Origin: an uncultured Synechococcus sp.
Lineage (GTDB): Bacteria > Cyanobacteriota > Cyanobacteriia > PCC-6307 > Cyanobiaceae
DNA length: 35,808 nucleotides
Assembly (NCBI GenBank): GCA_913048995.1
Contig: CAJWXK010000005.1
Location: 1 to 35,808, forward strand
Direction of reading: 5' to 3'
The notes under the pieces are model-generated. The model saw only the letters and a list, made by a program, of their open reading frames with translations. It was not told the origin of the DNA and searched no databases. Shown piece after piece: positions 20,249 to 28,809 of this stretch. Position 1 is the first letter of the stretch; every line of letters begins with the position of its first letter. Made by a program: the position numbers and the translations under genes.

Positions 20249-20333
20249 CGGAGGGGGTGGGATTCGAACCCACGGAGGCTTTCACCTCGCCGGTTTTCAA
20301 GACCGGAGCCATCAACCACTCGACCACCCCTCC
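20249..20333 (-). tRNA. tRNA-Ser (anticodon UGA)
   Basis: Minus strand GGAGGGGTGGTCGAGTGGTTGATGGCTCCGGTCTTGAAAACCGGCGAGGTGAAAGCCTCCGTGGGTTCGAATCCCACCCCCTCCG: cloverleaf with long variable arm, TGA anticodon, GGTTCGAATCC T-arm. Confidence 0.96.
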
Positions 20334-20447
20334 AAAGAGGACCGCGCATGGACTGCGCAGCCTTCGGATTGTGCCACACCTAAACAAGAGCTCTGCACGC
20401 AATCAGAACCCCTGTCGCAGACTGGTCTTAATGAGACGGAGCGACAT

Positions 20448-20730
20448 GGTGAAAGTGATCGCCTCCCCGCTCATGGCTGTGCTGAGCACTGACTTCCTCG
20501 CCATCCGCACGCGGAAATTAGCGGAGATGATCCAGACCTTGCCTCAGTCGGCCTGCCCTGAACACCAGCGTCACAGCTGCCGTGAACTACTGGCTCAGCT
20601 CTGCAGCGCCATTGAGACCCTGAGCCTGAGCGAGAGAGTCCCAGATCAGCCTTGCTTGGCCAATGGCAGCAAGCACTTATCGGAGTCACAGCCAGCAGGA
20701 CCAGCTTCAACGAGCTCACCTCGGTCATAA
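20448..20730 (+). CDS. Possible small hypothetical protein, 3' end antisense to nrdJ
   Basis: GTG at 20448 opens VKVIASPLMAVLSTDFLAIRTRKLAEMIQTLPQSACPEHQRHSCRELLAQLCSAIETLSLSERV...; protein-like composition, no recognised family. Confidence 0.35.
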
Positions 20731-23000
20731 CGCTGCAGGGCAGCAAAGAAGTCACTGATGTTGCGGCGAGCCATTACCTCAGACTGAAGACGCTCGTAAG
20801 TGGATTGATCAATCGGTTCGAACGGCAAACGCGGGAAGGTTGCATTGGCATCAAATCGAGCCAAAAGCGCGGCAGAGATGTACCCATCACCCTGCTCAAT
20901 GGCCTGATGAATGGCATCGGCCAAAGGCTCAATCTCGTGCTCGCGGAACTCAATCGTGGCTGAGGTGTTGTGTGCGGTGTAATGCTTCTGCACCTGCATA
21001 TAAAAATCAAATTGGGCCAAGGCCGAGAAATTATTGATATCAACCGCATCGGCTCCGGGCAGATTGGCCCAGCTCACCTCGGTGGGAATCTCAACCAGCC
21101 ACTCAGTGCAACGGGGATCAAAGGGATCATCCAGTAATCGACCTTGCTCGTCCTTGTCAGACTGGGACGGGACGATCGTATAGCCGTAATCCATGCAGGC
21201 CAGAGCTACAGGATCGTTCTTACGGAAGGTGATTCGACGGATGAACCGCTGAGCCTTGGGGGGATGCCAACCAGGAGCTGCACCAGTCAGAAGGCTCTTG
21301 GTGCCGGCAGGCTGGACGGTGGTACAGCGGTTAGGACGGCGTAAGCCGTGCTTATCGCAGTAGGACCAGACTGCTTCGTTGACGATTGATTTCCAACGGC
21401 TCAGGTACTCGGCTTCTTGGCGCTTGAACGACTCACCAGCCTCGGTGGCAGGACGACCAGCAGCCCACCATTCCAACCAGGAGCTACCAAATGCATGGAC
21501 AAAGAAATCGAACAAGCCGGTGAAGCTCACGCCCACGATTGGATCCCAAGCGCGGCTCTGGCGGTAGCGCTCCACTTCGAAGCGATGGTTCAAAAGGCAC
21601 GCCACCGAAAGGCCAGCGGCACGAAAGGCATCCGCCTGTCCTGCATGGTCCTCAGGGTCAATGCGGTTGAGATGCACCTCGGCGAGATTGCAGTGGAAGT
21701 CAGCACCGAGAATCTCGCCGCAGGGGTTTAGGCCATAGCGGCCGAGACGATGCTCCAACTCGTCTGCACTGATGGGGCCGTGGTTGAGCTGGAGCCAATT
21801 GCCAGCTTCCTCGCGGCCCTGTTCGCAGTAGATGGCTTGGAACTCCTGGCGCAGCTCATGGGTGTTGAGCAGATCAGCATTGGAGCGAGCAATCGCCTCA
21901 GGGGCGAACTGAATCGCACCTTCGCCACACTGGAATTGCTTATTGACGGCTTCAAGCACAACCTCACGACTGGGACGGGTGTGGAAGACACGCGTGTGGT
22001 TGGCCATGCGGAGGGCATCACGCTCCGGGTCAATGCGCCAGTTGCCCTCGCCGTCTTGCTGCCAAAGGTTCTCCTTAGCACCAGCTGCAGCGCTATCGGA
22101 GGAGGCAAACTGACGCATGCCAGCACTTCGGCGGATATTGCCGGCCACGATCGTGACGGCAGCCTCATCAATCAGAAGACAGCACTCAACAGAGGTGAGC
22201 TGGCGGCCATGGGCCTTGTTGAGGATCTGGGCCACCCGGCCATAGAGATCCTTGAGCTTGACCGGGTTGGCCATACCCCCAAAACCCTTGAGGGTTTCGC
22301 CGACCGGACGCACATCAGATAGGTCGACCTCGACCTCGATCGGACCGCTGAAACGCTCGTCGCTGCAAAGTTCCAACAGCAGCTGATAACTATCCACCCA
22401 GCCGCGGCGGGCATCGCCCACCTTTACTTTGACGCGGTGAGCCTCGACGGAGTGAGTAGTGATCTCCTGGCGTAGCTCGGGGGGAGTCGCGCCAATGTCT
22501 GTGACAGAGACGATGCGCAGTTCATTACGCACCACGGGCAAACGCTCGATCAGGCGGGGCTCAATGATGGAACCGGTTCCGCAACCCATCATTGCGAGAT
22601 CCATCATCAAACCGAATGCTTCCCAGTCCACCAAGTTGGTGGACGTGCAGTTGTAAGCACCGGAGAAATTGACGTTTTGCTCGATCCAGGGAGTACCTCC
22701 GATCCACAGCCAGCGCCCAGAAGGCAGTGAAGTGAGCTGACGCTGCATACGGCGCATCAGGGCCACTTCGTCATCACTGAGGTCACCAAGGCTCTGCAAA
22801 CCAGCCAGATTGCGATCACCCACCTGATGCCAGCTTTCGCGCCCGGCAGGGGTCTTGCGGCTGTAGGTCCTGTAGAAAACAGGGTTGGCCGCAGGAGCGG
22901 TGGCCGGGAAATCGGACTGCAGTAGTGCAGCCGAATCCCCCTCAGCAGCGGCGTTTGTCGCCGATGAAGACTGCACAAGCAGGTCTGAAGATAGGGTCAC
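20646..23000 (-). CDS. nrdJ: Adenosylcobalamin-dependent (class II) monomeric ribonucleoside-triphosphate reductase
   Basis: 784 aa; FSGAYNCTSTNLVDWEAFGLMMDLAMMGCGTG, NPCGEILGADFHCNLAEVHLN, QPAGTKSLLTGAAPGWHPP, C-terminal CDSDKC redox pair. Start is GTG at 23000. Confidence 0.95.
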   Translation of the reverse strand: MTLSSDLLVQSSSATNAAAEGDSAALLQSDFPATAPAANPVFYRTYSRKTPAGRESWHQVGDRNLAGLQSLGDLSDDEVALMRRMQRQLTSLPSGRWLWIGGTPWIEQNVNFSGAYNCTSTNLVDWEAFGLMMDLAMMGCGTGSIIEPRLIERLPVVRNELRIVSVTDIGATPPELRQEITTHSVEAHRVKVKVGDARRGWVDSYQLLLELCSDERFSGPIEVEVDLSDVRPVGETLKGFGGMANPVKLKDLYGRVAQILNKAHGRQLTSVECCLLIDEAAVTIVAGNIRRSAGMRQFASSDSAAAGAKENLWQQDGEGNWRIDPERDALRMANHTRVFHTRPSREVVLEAVNKQFQCGEGAIQFAPEAIARSNADLLNTHELRQEFQAIYCEQGREEAGNWLQLNHGPISADELEHRLGRYGLNPCGEILGADFHCNLAEVHLNRIDPEDHAGQADAFRAAGLSVACLLNHRFEVERYRQSRAWDPIVGVSFTGLFDFFVHAFGSSWLEWWAAGRPATEAGESFKRQEAEYLSRWKSIVNEAVWSYCDKHGLRRPNRCTTVQPAGTKSLLTGAAPGWHPPKAQRFIRRITFRKNDPVALACMDYGYTIVPSQSDKDEQGRLLDDPFDPRCTEWLVEIPTEVSWANLPGADAVDINNFSALAQFDFYMQVQKHYTAHNTSATIEFREHEIEPLADAIHQAIEQGDGYISAALLARFDANATFPRLPFEPIDQSTYERLQSEVMARRNISDFFAALQRYDRGELVEAGPAGCDSDKCLLPLAKQG

Positions 23001-23156
23001 CGAGCGCTAGATCTAGTAGGTCGAGGGAAGCTAATACGCCACAGGAGGCGGTAGAGAAAGAATGCCGGCCCCGGATCTGGCCATCGACACCAACGCATTC
23101 GGTACCCCACCGCTAGTCGAATCCTTGCTAGAGCGCTGAAGCCTGGCCCAGCCCCG

Positions 23157-23837
23157 ATGGCCCGCTTCCAAACCCTGCTGCAAGCCCTCAACCAAATGCG
23201 CCTGCTGGCGGATGTCAGACGCAGTCAAGGAGATCTCAAGGACATCGCAGATCTAGTGGACAGCTTCATTGAGACCCCACAGATGGAAGCCTGTCTGGAG
23301 AGAGTTCGGCAGTTGCCCTCAGTGGCAGCGCTGATGGACGAGCGCTACCCCCCGCTACAACCGGATATCGAAACCCTGCAGCATCTGCCAGAAACAACCC
23401 TGGGAGGGCGTTACGCGCGGCTGATCCAGCAACAGGGCTACGACCCGGAATTCTTCCGCCCTCGCCCAGTGGAAAGTGAGGGGGAGTGGCTTACACAGCG
23501 GGTGGCCACCACCCATGACATCCACCATGTTGTGAGCGGCTTCAGCACCCGCCGCGAGGGGGAGAGCGGCGTATTGGCCATCACCGCTAGCCAAATCGGC
23601 TTTCCTGCTTACGTGATGCTCAACAGTGCTGCAACCCTGGCCAGCTTCCGACTGGAGCCTCAGCACCATGGCGAACTCAGTCAGGCGATCAGCCACGGGG
23701 TGAGCATCGGCTTTCGGGCTCAGCCCCTGATCAGTGCACGTTGGGAGGAGGGCTGGGAGAGACCTCTCGATGACTGGCGGGTTGAGCTGGGCATCGACAA
23801 CCCAGCGGATCAAGCCAGCTATGGGATGGATCAGTAA
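23157..23837 (+). CDS. Coq4 family protein
   Basis: RVATTHDIHHVVSGFSTRREGESGVLAITASQIGFP: HDxxHxxxGF...GE motif of Coq4 proteins. Confidence 0.87.
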   Translation: MARFQTLLQALNQMRLLADVRRSQGDLKDIADLVDSFIETPQMEACLERVRQLPSVAALMDERYPPLQPDIETLQHLPETTLGGRYARLIQQQGYDPEFFRPRPVESEGEWLTQRVATTHDIHHVVSGFSTRREGESGVLAITASQIGFPAYVMLNSAATLASFRLEPQHHGELSQAISHGVSIGFRAQPLISARWEEGWERPLDDWRVELGIDNPADQASYGMDQ

Positions 23838-24124
23838 TTGAGTAGGCGCATGCGAAAACGAGCCAGCTGCTCAGCCTGTTGCGGTTCCTCCTGAAGAAAG
23901 GGGTGCTCTGCAAGGGCTTGCATGACCCGCTCGAACTTGGCTTCACGATCAAGGCCATGGCCAGGTTGCTGCTGCTCAAAGCTGTCCCAGGCGTCGGAAA
24001 AGGCCATTGCAAAGCCATCAGGGTTATTGAACACCTGGCCTGCTGAAGGCATTCGATCCGGATCCGGCAGTGGCACGGCAACGGTGGGACTGAATTGCAG
24101 ATTACGGAGTGGGAAGCTGGACAC
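23831..24124 (-). CDS. Conserved hypothetical protein
   Basis: 98-codon frame from GTG 24124, [49 protein letters not shown]...; 3' end overlaps Coq4 gene by 7 bp. Confidence 0.6.
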   Translation of the reverse strand: MSSFPLRNLQFSPTVAVPLPDPDRMPSAGQVFNNPDGFAMAFSDAWDSFEQQQPGHGLDREAKFERVMQALAEHPFLQEEPQQAEQLARFRMRLLNY

Positions 24125-24142
24125 CCCCTCGAGGCCAACGCC

Positions 24143-25780
24143 ATGGCGAACAGCCCGCCGGATCTGCAAGCCGCAGAAATAGGCGAGGCCGTCTCAAGGC
24201 GACGGAATTTCGCGATTATTTCTCACCCTGACGCGGGCAAGACCACCCTCACGGAGAAACTGCTGCTGTATGGCGGTGCGATCCAGCAGGCAGGTGCGGT
24301 CAAGGCTCGCGGAGAACAACGGCGCGTCACCTCGGACTGGATGGAGATTGAAAAGCAGAGGGGTATCTCCATCACCTCAACGGTGCTGCAGTTCGATTAC
24401 CAGGGGAACACCATCAACCTGCTGGACACCCCCGGCCACCAGGACTTCTCCGAGGACACGTACAGGACACTGGCGGCCGCCGACAACGCGGTGATGCTCG
24501 AGGACGCGGCCAAGGGCCTCGAACCGCAGACCCGGAAGCTGTTCGAGGTCTGCCGCATGCGCCAGATCCCGATTTTCACCTTCATCAACAAAATGGACCG
24601 GCCGGGCCGCGAGCCTCTGGAGCTGCTTGATGAGATTGAAAAGGAACTGGATCTGGTGCCTTGGGCGGTGAACTGGCCGATCGGCAGTGGGGAGAACTTC
24701 CGCGGGGTGATTGATCGGCGCAGCCGACAGGTCACCCTCTTTGAACGGGCTGAACGGGGTCGCCAGGCCAGCGAACAACAGCTGAGCGCCGATGACCCCG
24801 CCCTCAGAGAACTGGTGGAGCACGACCTTCTCGATACCGCCCTCGAGGAGCTGGAGCTACTCGAGGGAGCCGGCGCTGAGCTGGACCTGGAGCTGGTCCA
24901 TGCCGGGGAATTGACGCCGGTATTTTTCGGTAGTGCCATGACCAACTTTGGCGTGCGTCCGTTCCTGGATGCCTTCCTTGAACTGGCTCAGAAGCCAATA
25001 GCCCGCCAGAGCATCGATGGCCTAATCGATCCACTTCGTCCAGAGTTCAGCGGCTTCGTCTTCAAGCTGCAGGCCAACATGGATACCCGTCACCGCGACC
25101 GGGTTGCTTTTGTCCGCGTCTGCTCCGGCAAATTTGAGAAAGACATGACTGTGCAGCACGCCCGCAGCGGCCGTGCCATCCGCCTATCGAGGCCCCAGAA
25201 GCTCTTCGGCCAGGACCGCATGGTGGTCGACGAGGCCTACCCCGGGGACGTGATCGGCCTCAACAATCCCGGCATGTTCGCCATCGGCGACACTCTCTAT
25301 ATCGGTCAGAAGGTGGAATACGAAGGCATCCCCTGCTTCAGCCCGGAAATCTTCGCTTGGTTACGCAACCCCAACCCTTCAGCCTTCAAGAACTTCCGCA
25401 AGGGGGTCAATGAACTGCGAGAAGAGGGTGCAGTCCAGATCCTGTACGACACCGACCAGAGCAAGCGGGATCCGATCCTGGCCGCCGTGGGGCAGCTTCA
25501 ACTCGAAGTGGTGCAGCACCGGCTTGAGAACGAATACGGCGTGCCCACCCGACTGGAGCCACTCGGTTTTGCTGTGGCGCGCTGGGTCAGCGGAGGCTGG
25601 AGCGAGCTCGAGAAGGTAGGGCGCATCTTTAACTGCAAGACCGTGCGCGATGCCTGGGATCGACCAGTGCTGCTGTTCAAGAACAACTGGAACCTGAATC
25701 AACTCAACGAAGATCACCCCGATCTGGAGCTGGCCTCCGTTGCCCCGGTGGTCAGCGGAAGCGAACCGATCAGCCTTTGA
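24143..25780 (+). CDS. prfC: Peptide chain release factor 3
   Basis: [74 protein letters not shown]3-specific C-terminus. ATG 24143. Confidence 0.96.
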   Translation: MANSPPDLQAAEIGEAVSRRRNFAIISHPDAGKTTLTEKLLLYGGAIQQAGAVKARGEQRRVTSDWMEIEKQRGISITSTVLQFDYQGNTINLLDTPGHQDFSEDTYRTLAAADNAVMLEDAAKGLEPQTRKLFEVCRMRQIPIFTFINKMDRPGREPLELLDEIEKELDLVPWAVNWPIGSGENFRGVIDRRSRQVTLFERAERGRQASEQQLSADDPALRELVEHDLLDTALEELELLEGAGAELDLELVHAGELTPVFFGSAMTNFGVRPFLDAFLELAQKPIARQSIDGLIDPLRPEFSGFVFKLQANMDTRHRDRVAFVRVCSGKFEKDMTVQHARSGRAIRLSRPQKLFGQDRMVVDEAYPGDVIGLNNPGMFAIGDTLYIGQKVEYEGIPCFSPEIFAWLRNPNPSAFKNFRKGVNELREEGAVQILYDTDQSKRDPILAAVGQLQLEVVQHRLENEYGVPTRLEPLGFAVARWVSGGWSELEKVGRIFNCKTVRDAWDRPVLLFKNNWNLNQLNEDHPDLELASVAPVVSGSEPISL

Positions 25781-25808
25781 GCCACAGCGGAGCGGCAAGC
25801 TCGCCAAG

Positions 25809-26072
25809 ATGAAGGCACTGCCTGCTTCTGTCATGGCCACCCAATGGTGGGTGCGGCCCCGTTTTGATGGCGGCTGCGATTATGTCCGCTTGCGCCTTAG
25901 CGGTACGACAACTGCTGATTCACGCGGCAGCATCGAATGGATCGAAGGTTCTCACCTACCTCCACAGATGCCCCTGCTGAAGCGTCGCCTCTGGGTGAGC
26001 GCTGAATTAGCCCAACACCGGCAACAGCAGCTACAAGCCTGTGGCTTTGAGCCAAGCCAACCGGTGTTCTAA
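25809..26072 (+). CDS. Hypothetical protein
   Basis: 87 aa from ATG 25809, MKALPASVMATQWWVRPRFDGGCDYVRLRLSG...; compact, protein-like, tandem with the next gene. Confidence 0.6.
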   Translation: MKALPASVMATQWWVRPRFDGGCDYVRLRLSGTTTADSRGSIEWIEGSHLPPQMPLLKRRLWVSAELAQHRQQQLQACGFEPSQPVF

Positions 26073-26799
26073 CTCTCAGCTGATATCACCAGCAGCCGAT
26101 ACGCTTGCCAAAACACTTGCCCCCGTGGCCCAGGCACCTCCCCCAGCTGACCCCGACAGCAACGACCCCTATCAGCGATTAGGTATTACTGCTGATGCCA
26201 GCTTCGAAACCGTGCAACGCGCCAAGCAGGAACGCTTGAGCGAGTTGACCGCCGATGATCCTCAAGCCAAAGCCAAAGTTGAGGCGGCCTATGACGCCGT
26301 GCTGATGCAAAGGCTGAAGGATCGCCAACTAGGCCAACTAACAGGTGCCGCCGCCAGCGCCTCAAAAGTCGAGGCCAGCGCTGGTGCCAGCGAACCCCCC
26401 AAAAGGCTTCCAAAGCTACCGGCCATGCCTTCGCTGCCTGCCGCCAAGCTCGATCTGCAATGGCCGCAACTGAGCCTGGCAGAAGGGCCCCAGCTCTGGC
26501 AGCCCCTGGCCGGCCACAGCGCTGTATTGGTCGGTGTGCTGCTCCTTGGCACACAGCCCGGTCTGCCGGAATTGTTGCTTTCTCTGGCAGCCCTAATCAC
26601 CATCGCCAGTCTGCAACGCCGCCGAAGCCGCTTCTTCAAGGCTGTGGGCTTCACGCTGCTGGCGCTGATCGCCGGCACGCTGATCGGCGGCTTGTTCAGC
26701 GCCTCGATTCAGGGACTTGCCCTGCCCCTGAGCGTCAACCAGCTGGCAGCCGTGCCGACGGTGCTGATACTCGCGGCACTAGCGGTCCTGCTCGACTGA
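26041..26799 (+). CDS. CPP1-like (DUF3353) membrane protein
   Basis: J-like DPYQRLGITADASFETVQRAKQERLSELTADDPQAKAKVEAAYDAVLMQRLKDRQLG followed by C-terminal TM helices. Start GTG 26041 or a downstream GTG. Confidence 0.82.
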   Translation: MALSQANRCSNSQLISPAADTLAKTLAPVAQAPPPADPDSNDPYQRLGITADASFETVQRAKQERLSELTADDPQAKAKVEAAYDAVLMQRLKDRQLGQLTGAAASASKVEASAGASEPPKRLPKLPAMPSLPAAKLDLQWPQLSLAEGPQLWQPLAGHSAVLVGVLLLGTQPGLPELLLSLAALITIASLQRRRSRFFKAVGFTLLALIAGTLIGGLFSASIQGLALPLSVNQLAAVPTVLILAALAVLLD

Positions 26800-27633
26800 A
26801 GCAGTCGTCGGTGGCATGGCATCGATGCCATAGGGCCCATCGATGCTGATGCCGCAGCGCTTGGCGGCCACATCCCAGGCCCGATCAAATCGCTCCCAGC
26901 GGAAGCTGCGTGGATCCCGGCGGCTGTGGCTGCGATCAACCGACTCATGGGTCGTAATGCGCCGCATTGGGATGCCCCAACGCAGTTGCCAAATCAGCAC
27001 GTGTTCGGCCAGCCGCATGTACTGGGACTTGCTGTAGCCGCCGTGAGCATCGTCATCGCCACGTCCATCTTCAGGACTCTCCAGGCTGATGTGAAGGGCC
27101 ACATTGTTCAGTGAACCGCCCGCCAGGGGCGTTGTGGCTGGATGATGACGGATGGTGGCATCGCCCCAGGCGCTCCACCCCGCCCCGAAGGCCCGGTTTA
27201 GATCGGGCACGAGACGGTAAGCCGTGCCGTTGCGAGCCAGCAACAGGTGATAGCTGGCCTGATCAGCGTCACGGGGGTGAGGGGTCTGGAAGAAGTTGAG
27301 CGTGTCCTCAAGGGACAGCACGGTCTCATGCACCACTACCAGCGAAGGCTGATCGGGCACAGGCCCACCGGAGGAATCGGTAGGTCGGCGCACTCCAAAA
27401 TTGGTGGGATCTGCAGGGGTATCACGCTCACGTATGCCCAGAAGCTCGCCGCATCGCTCGGCGGCATGAGGATTGGGACTCAGGAGCGGCTGCAGGCCAT
27501 CTCCCTGGGCGATCGGCTCCGGTGACTCAACAGGAAGATCGGGGGGGATTTGTTGCTGCAAAAGCCACAAACCTGATACCGAACCTCCACCCAGCAGCAA
27601 ACCTGCCAAGCACCACAGCAGTGATCGGGGCAT
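26779..27633 (-). CDS. N-acetylmuramoyl-L-alanine amidase-like (Amidase_2) protein
   Basis: ATG 27633 MPRSLLWCLAGLLLGGG signal/TM, then SLVVVHETVLSLEDTLNFFQTP...ASYHLLLARNGTAYRLVPDLNRAFGAG...NNVALHISLES...RITTHESVDRSHSRRDPRSF. Confidence 0.85.
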   Translation of the reverse strand: MPRSLLWCLAGLLLGGGSVSGLWLLQQQIPPDLPVESPEPIAQGDGLQPLLSPNPHAAERCGELLGIRERDTPADPTNFGVRRPTDSSGGPVPDQPSLVVVHETVLSLEDTLNFFQTPHPRDADQASYHLLLARNGTAYRLVPDLNRAFGAGWSAWGDATIRHHPATTPLAGGSLNNVALHISLESPEDGRGDDDAHGGYSKSQYMRLAEHVLIWQLRWGIPMRRITTHESVDRSHSRRDPRSFRWERFDRAWDVAAKRCGISIDGPYGIDAMPPTTASVEQDR

Positions 27634-28229
27634 CAGCCCTGGGCAGAGCGATACAGACCCTGCAATAAAACTGCAGCCAAGGGCAACCACAACCCCAGGA
27701 GCCACCAGCTCAGTAATGCAGCCAGAAGGCTCAGCCCCCAAAGCAACAGAAGACTCGGCAACAAGCGCCGCCAATGACGGCGTACAAGCACAGTGCTGGT
27801 CGCCATCACCTCCCAGGCCTCACCACCTTGATCAACAAGCAGTGGAACGGAGAAGCTCCAGAACAACAGGAGAACAAGCCCAGGCAAGACGAACACGAGC
27901 CCGGCCAGAGCGATGAGGCTGCCCATCAGCAAGGGCAGCAGCAGCAAGGGCAGGGGTGCCCGCTTCAGTGGAGCAAGAAATTCGCGCCAAGCACACTGCC
28001 TTGGGTCTAGCCGCCTTTCACTGAGGGCTAACAGGCCAGACACGGCAACGGTCAAACCAATCAGCTGAACGGCAAACTGCAGGAGCAGAGGTATAGGCAG
28101 CCAGGACAAACGCTGGAGAACGAAAGTCCAACCCAGGGACCAAATCGCGAGTTGAAGCGGTGCTTGAGCAACTTGAGCCGCAGCCCGCTGAAGAGCTTGC
28201 AAGGGAAGCCGGAGCGGAGCGGCAGTCAT
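27633..28229 (-). CDS. Polytopic membrane protein of unknown function
   Basis: MTAAPLRLPLQALQRAAAQ... with about five hydrophobic segments; stop overlaps next gene start (TGATG). Confidence 0.7.
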   Translation of the reverse strand: MTAAPLRLPLQALQRAAAQVAQAPLQLAIWSLGWTFVLQRLSWLPIPLLLQFAVQLIGLTVAVSGLLALSERRLDPRQCAWREFLAPLKRAPLPLLLLPLLMGSLIALAGLVFVLPGLVLLLFWSFSVPLLVDQGGEAWEVMATSTVLVRRHWRRLLPSLLLLWGLSLLAALLSWWLLGLWLPLAAVLLQGLYRSAQG

Positions 28230-28301
28230 CGACGGTGACTTAATCCCTTCAACGTAGAAACTGCAGACCACTACGCCAGAAACTGTTACCAAACGCCCAG
28301 C

Positions 28302-28790
28302 TCAAGGCTCGCGATAGACCACACGGCCACGTTCATCAGTGCCAACAAAAAGCAGATCGGCATGTTGCATACGTTCCAGTTCGGCACGAACCGCGTCCAG
28401 TTGAGCCAGCCCGGGTGGCTGAATCGTCAGGAGGGCATCGTTGAGGCTGAACCCCCCCTCACCGCTGCGGCGGGCCAGCAACAGCAGCTGACGGTCCAGG
28501 GGTTCGGGTTCATCCTGCTGGTTACGAGCCCGCTCCAACAGGATGGGAGCATTCGCATGACCTACCAAGCCAGGGATCAAAAACAGATCGACAAGGGTGC
28601 CGATTCCCAAAAAACCGAACGTGAATAGATAGATCACCCCGCTCAGGGGTCGCCGGTTGTAGATGCGCTGCACGCCGCAGACCCCCACCAGGGAAAGACA
28701 CCAGAGCAAGTAGGAGACATCGACGCGCCGCAACTGAGCTCGGTTGGGGGACGACGATATCGGCACGCTCAGACTGCGTAGGATCCCCAT
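28302..28790 (-). CDS. TM2 domain-containing protein
   Basis: DVSYLLWCLSLVGVCGVQRIYNRRPLSGVIYLFTFGFLGIGTLVDLFLIPGLV is a TM2 domain; probable ATG 28790. Confidence 0.82.
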   Translation of the reverse strand: MGILRSLSVPISSSPNRAQLRRVDVSYLLWCLSLVGVCGVQRIYNRRPLSGVIYLFTFGFLGIGTLVDLFLIPGLVGHANAPILLERARNQQDEPEPLDRQLLLLARRSGEGGFSLNDALLTIQPPGLAQLDAVRAELERMQHADLLFVGTDERGRVVYREP

Positions 28791-28809
28791 TCTCAACGGA
28801 TTCGAATCG

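Noticed and set aside
23001-23156. Possible cobalamin riboswitch upstream of nrdJ
   Set aside because: I could not find a B12-box (GCCACTG-like) or matching conserved core on the minus strand; an Infernal scan would be needed.
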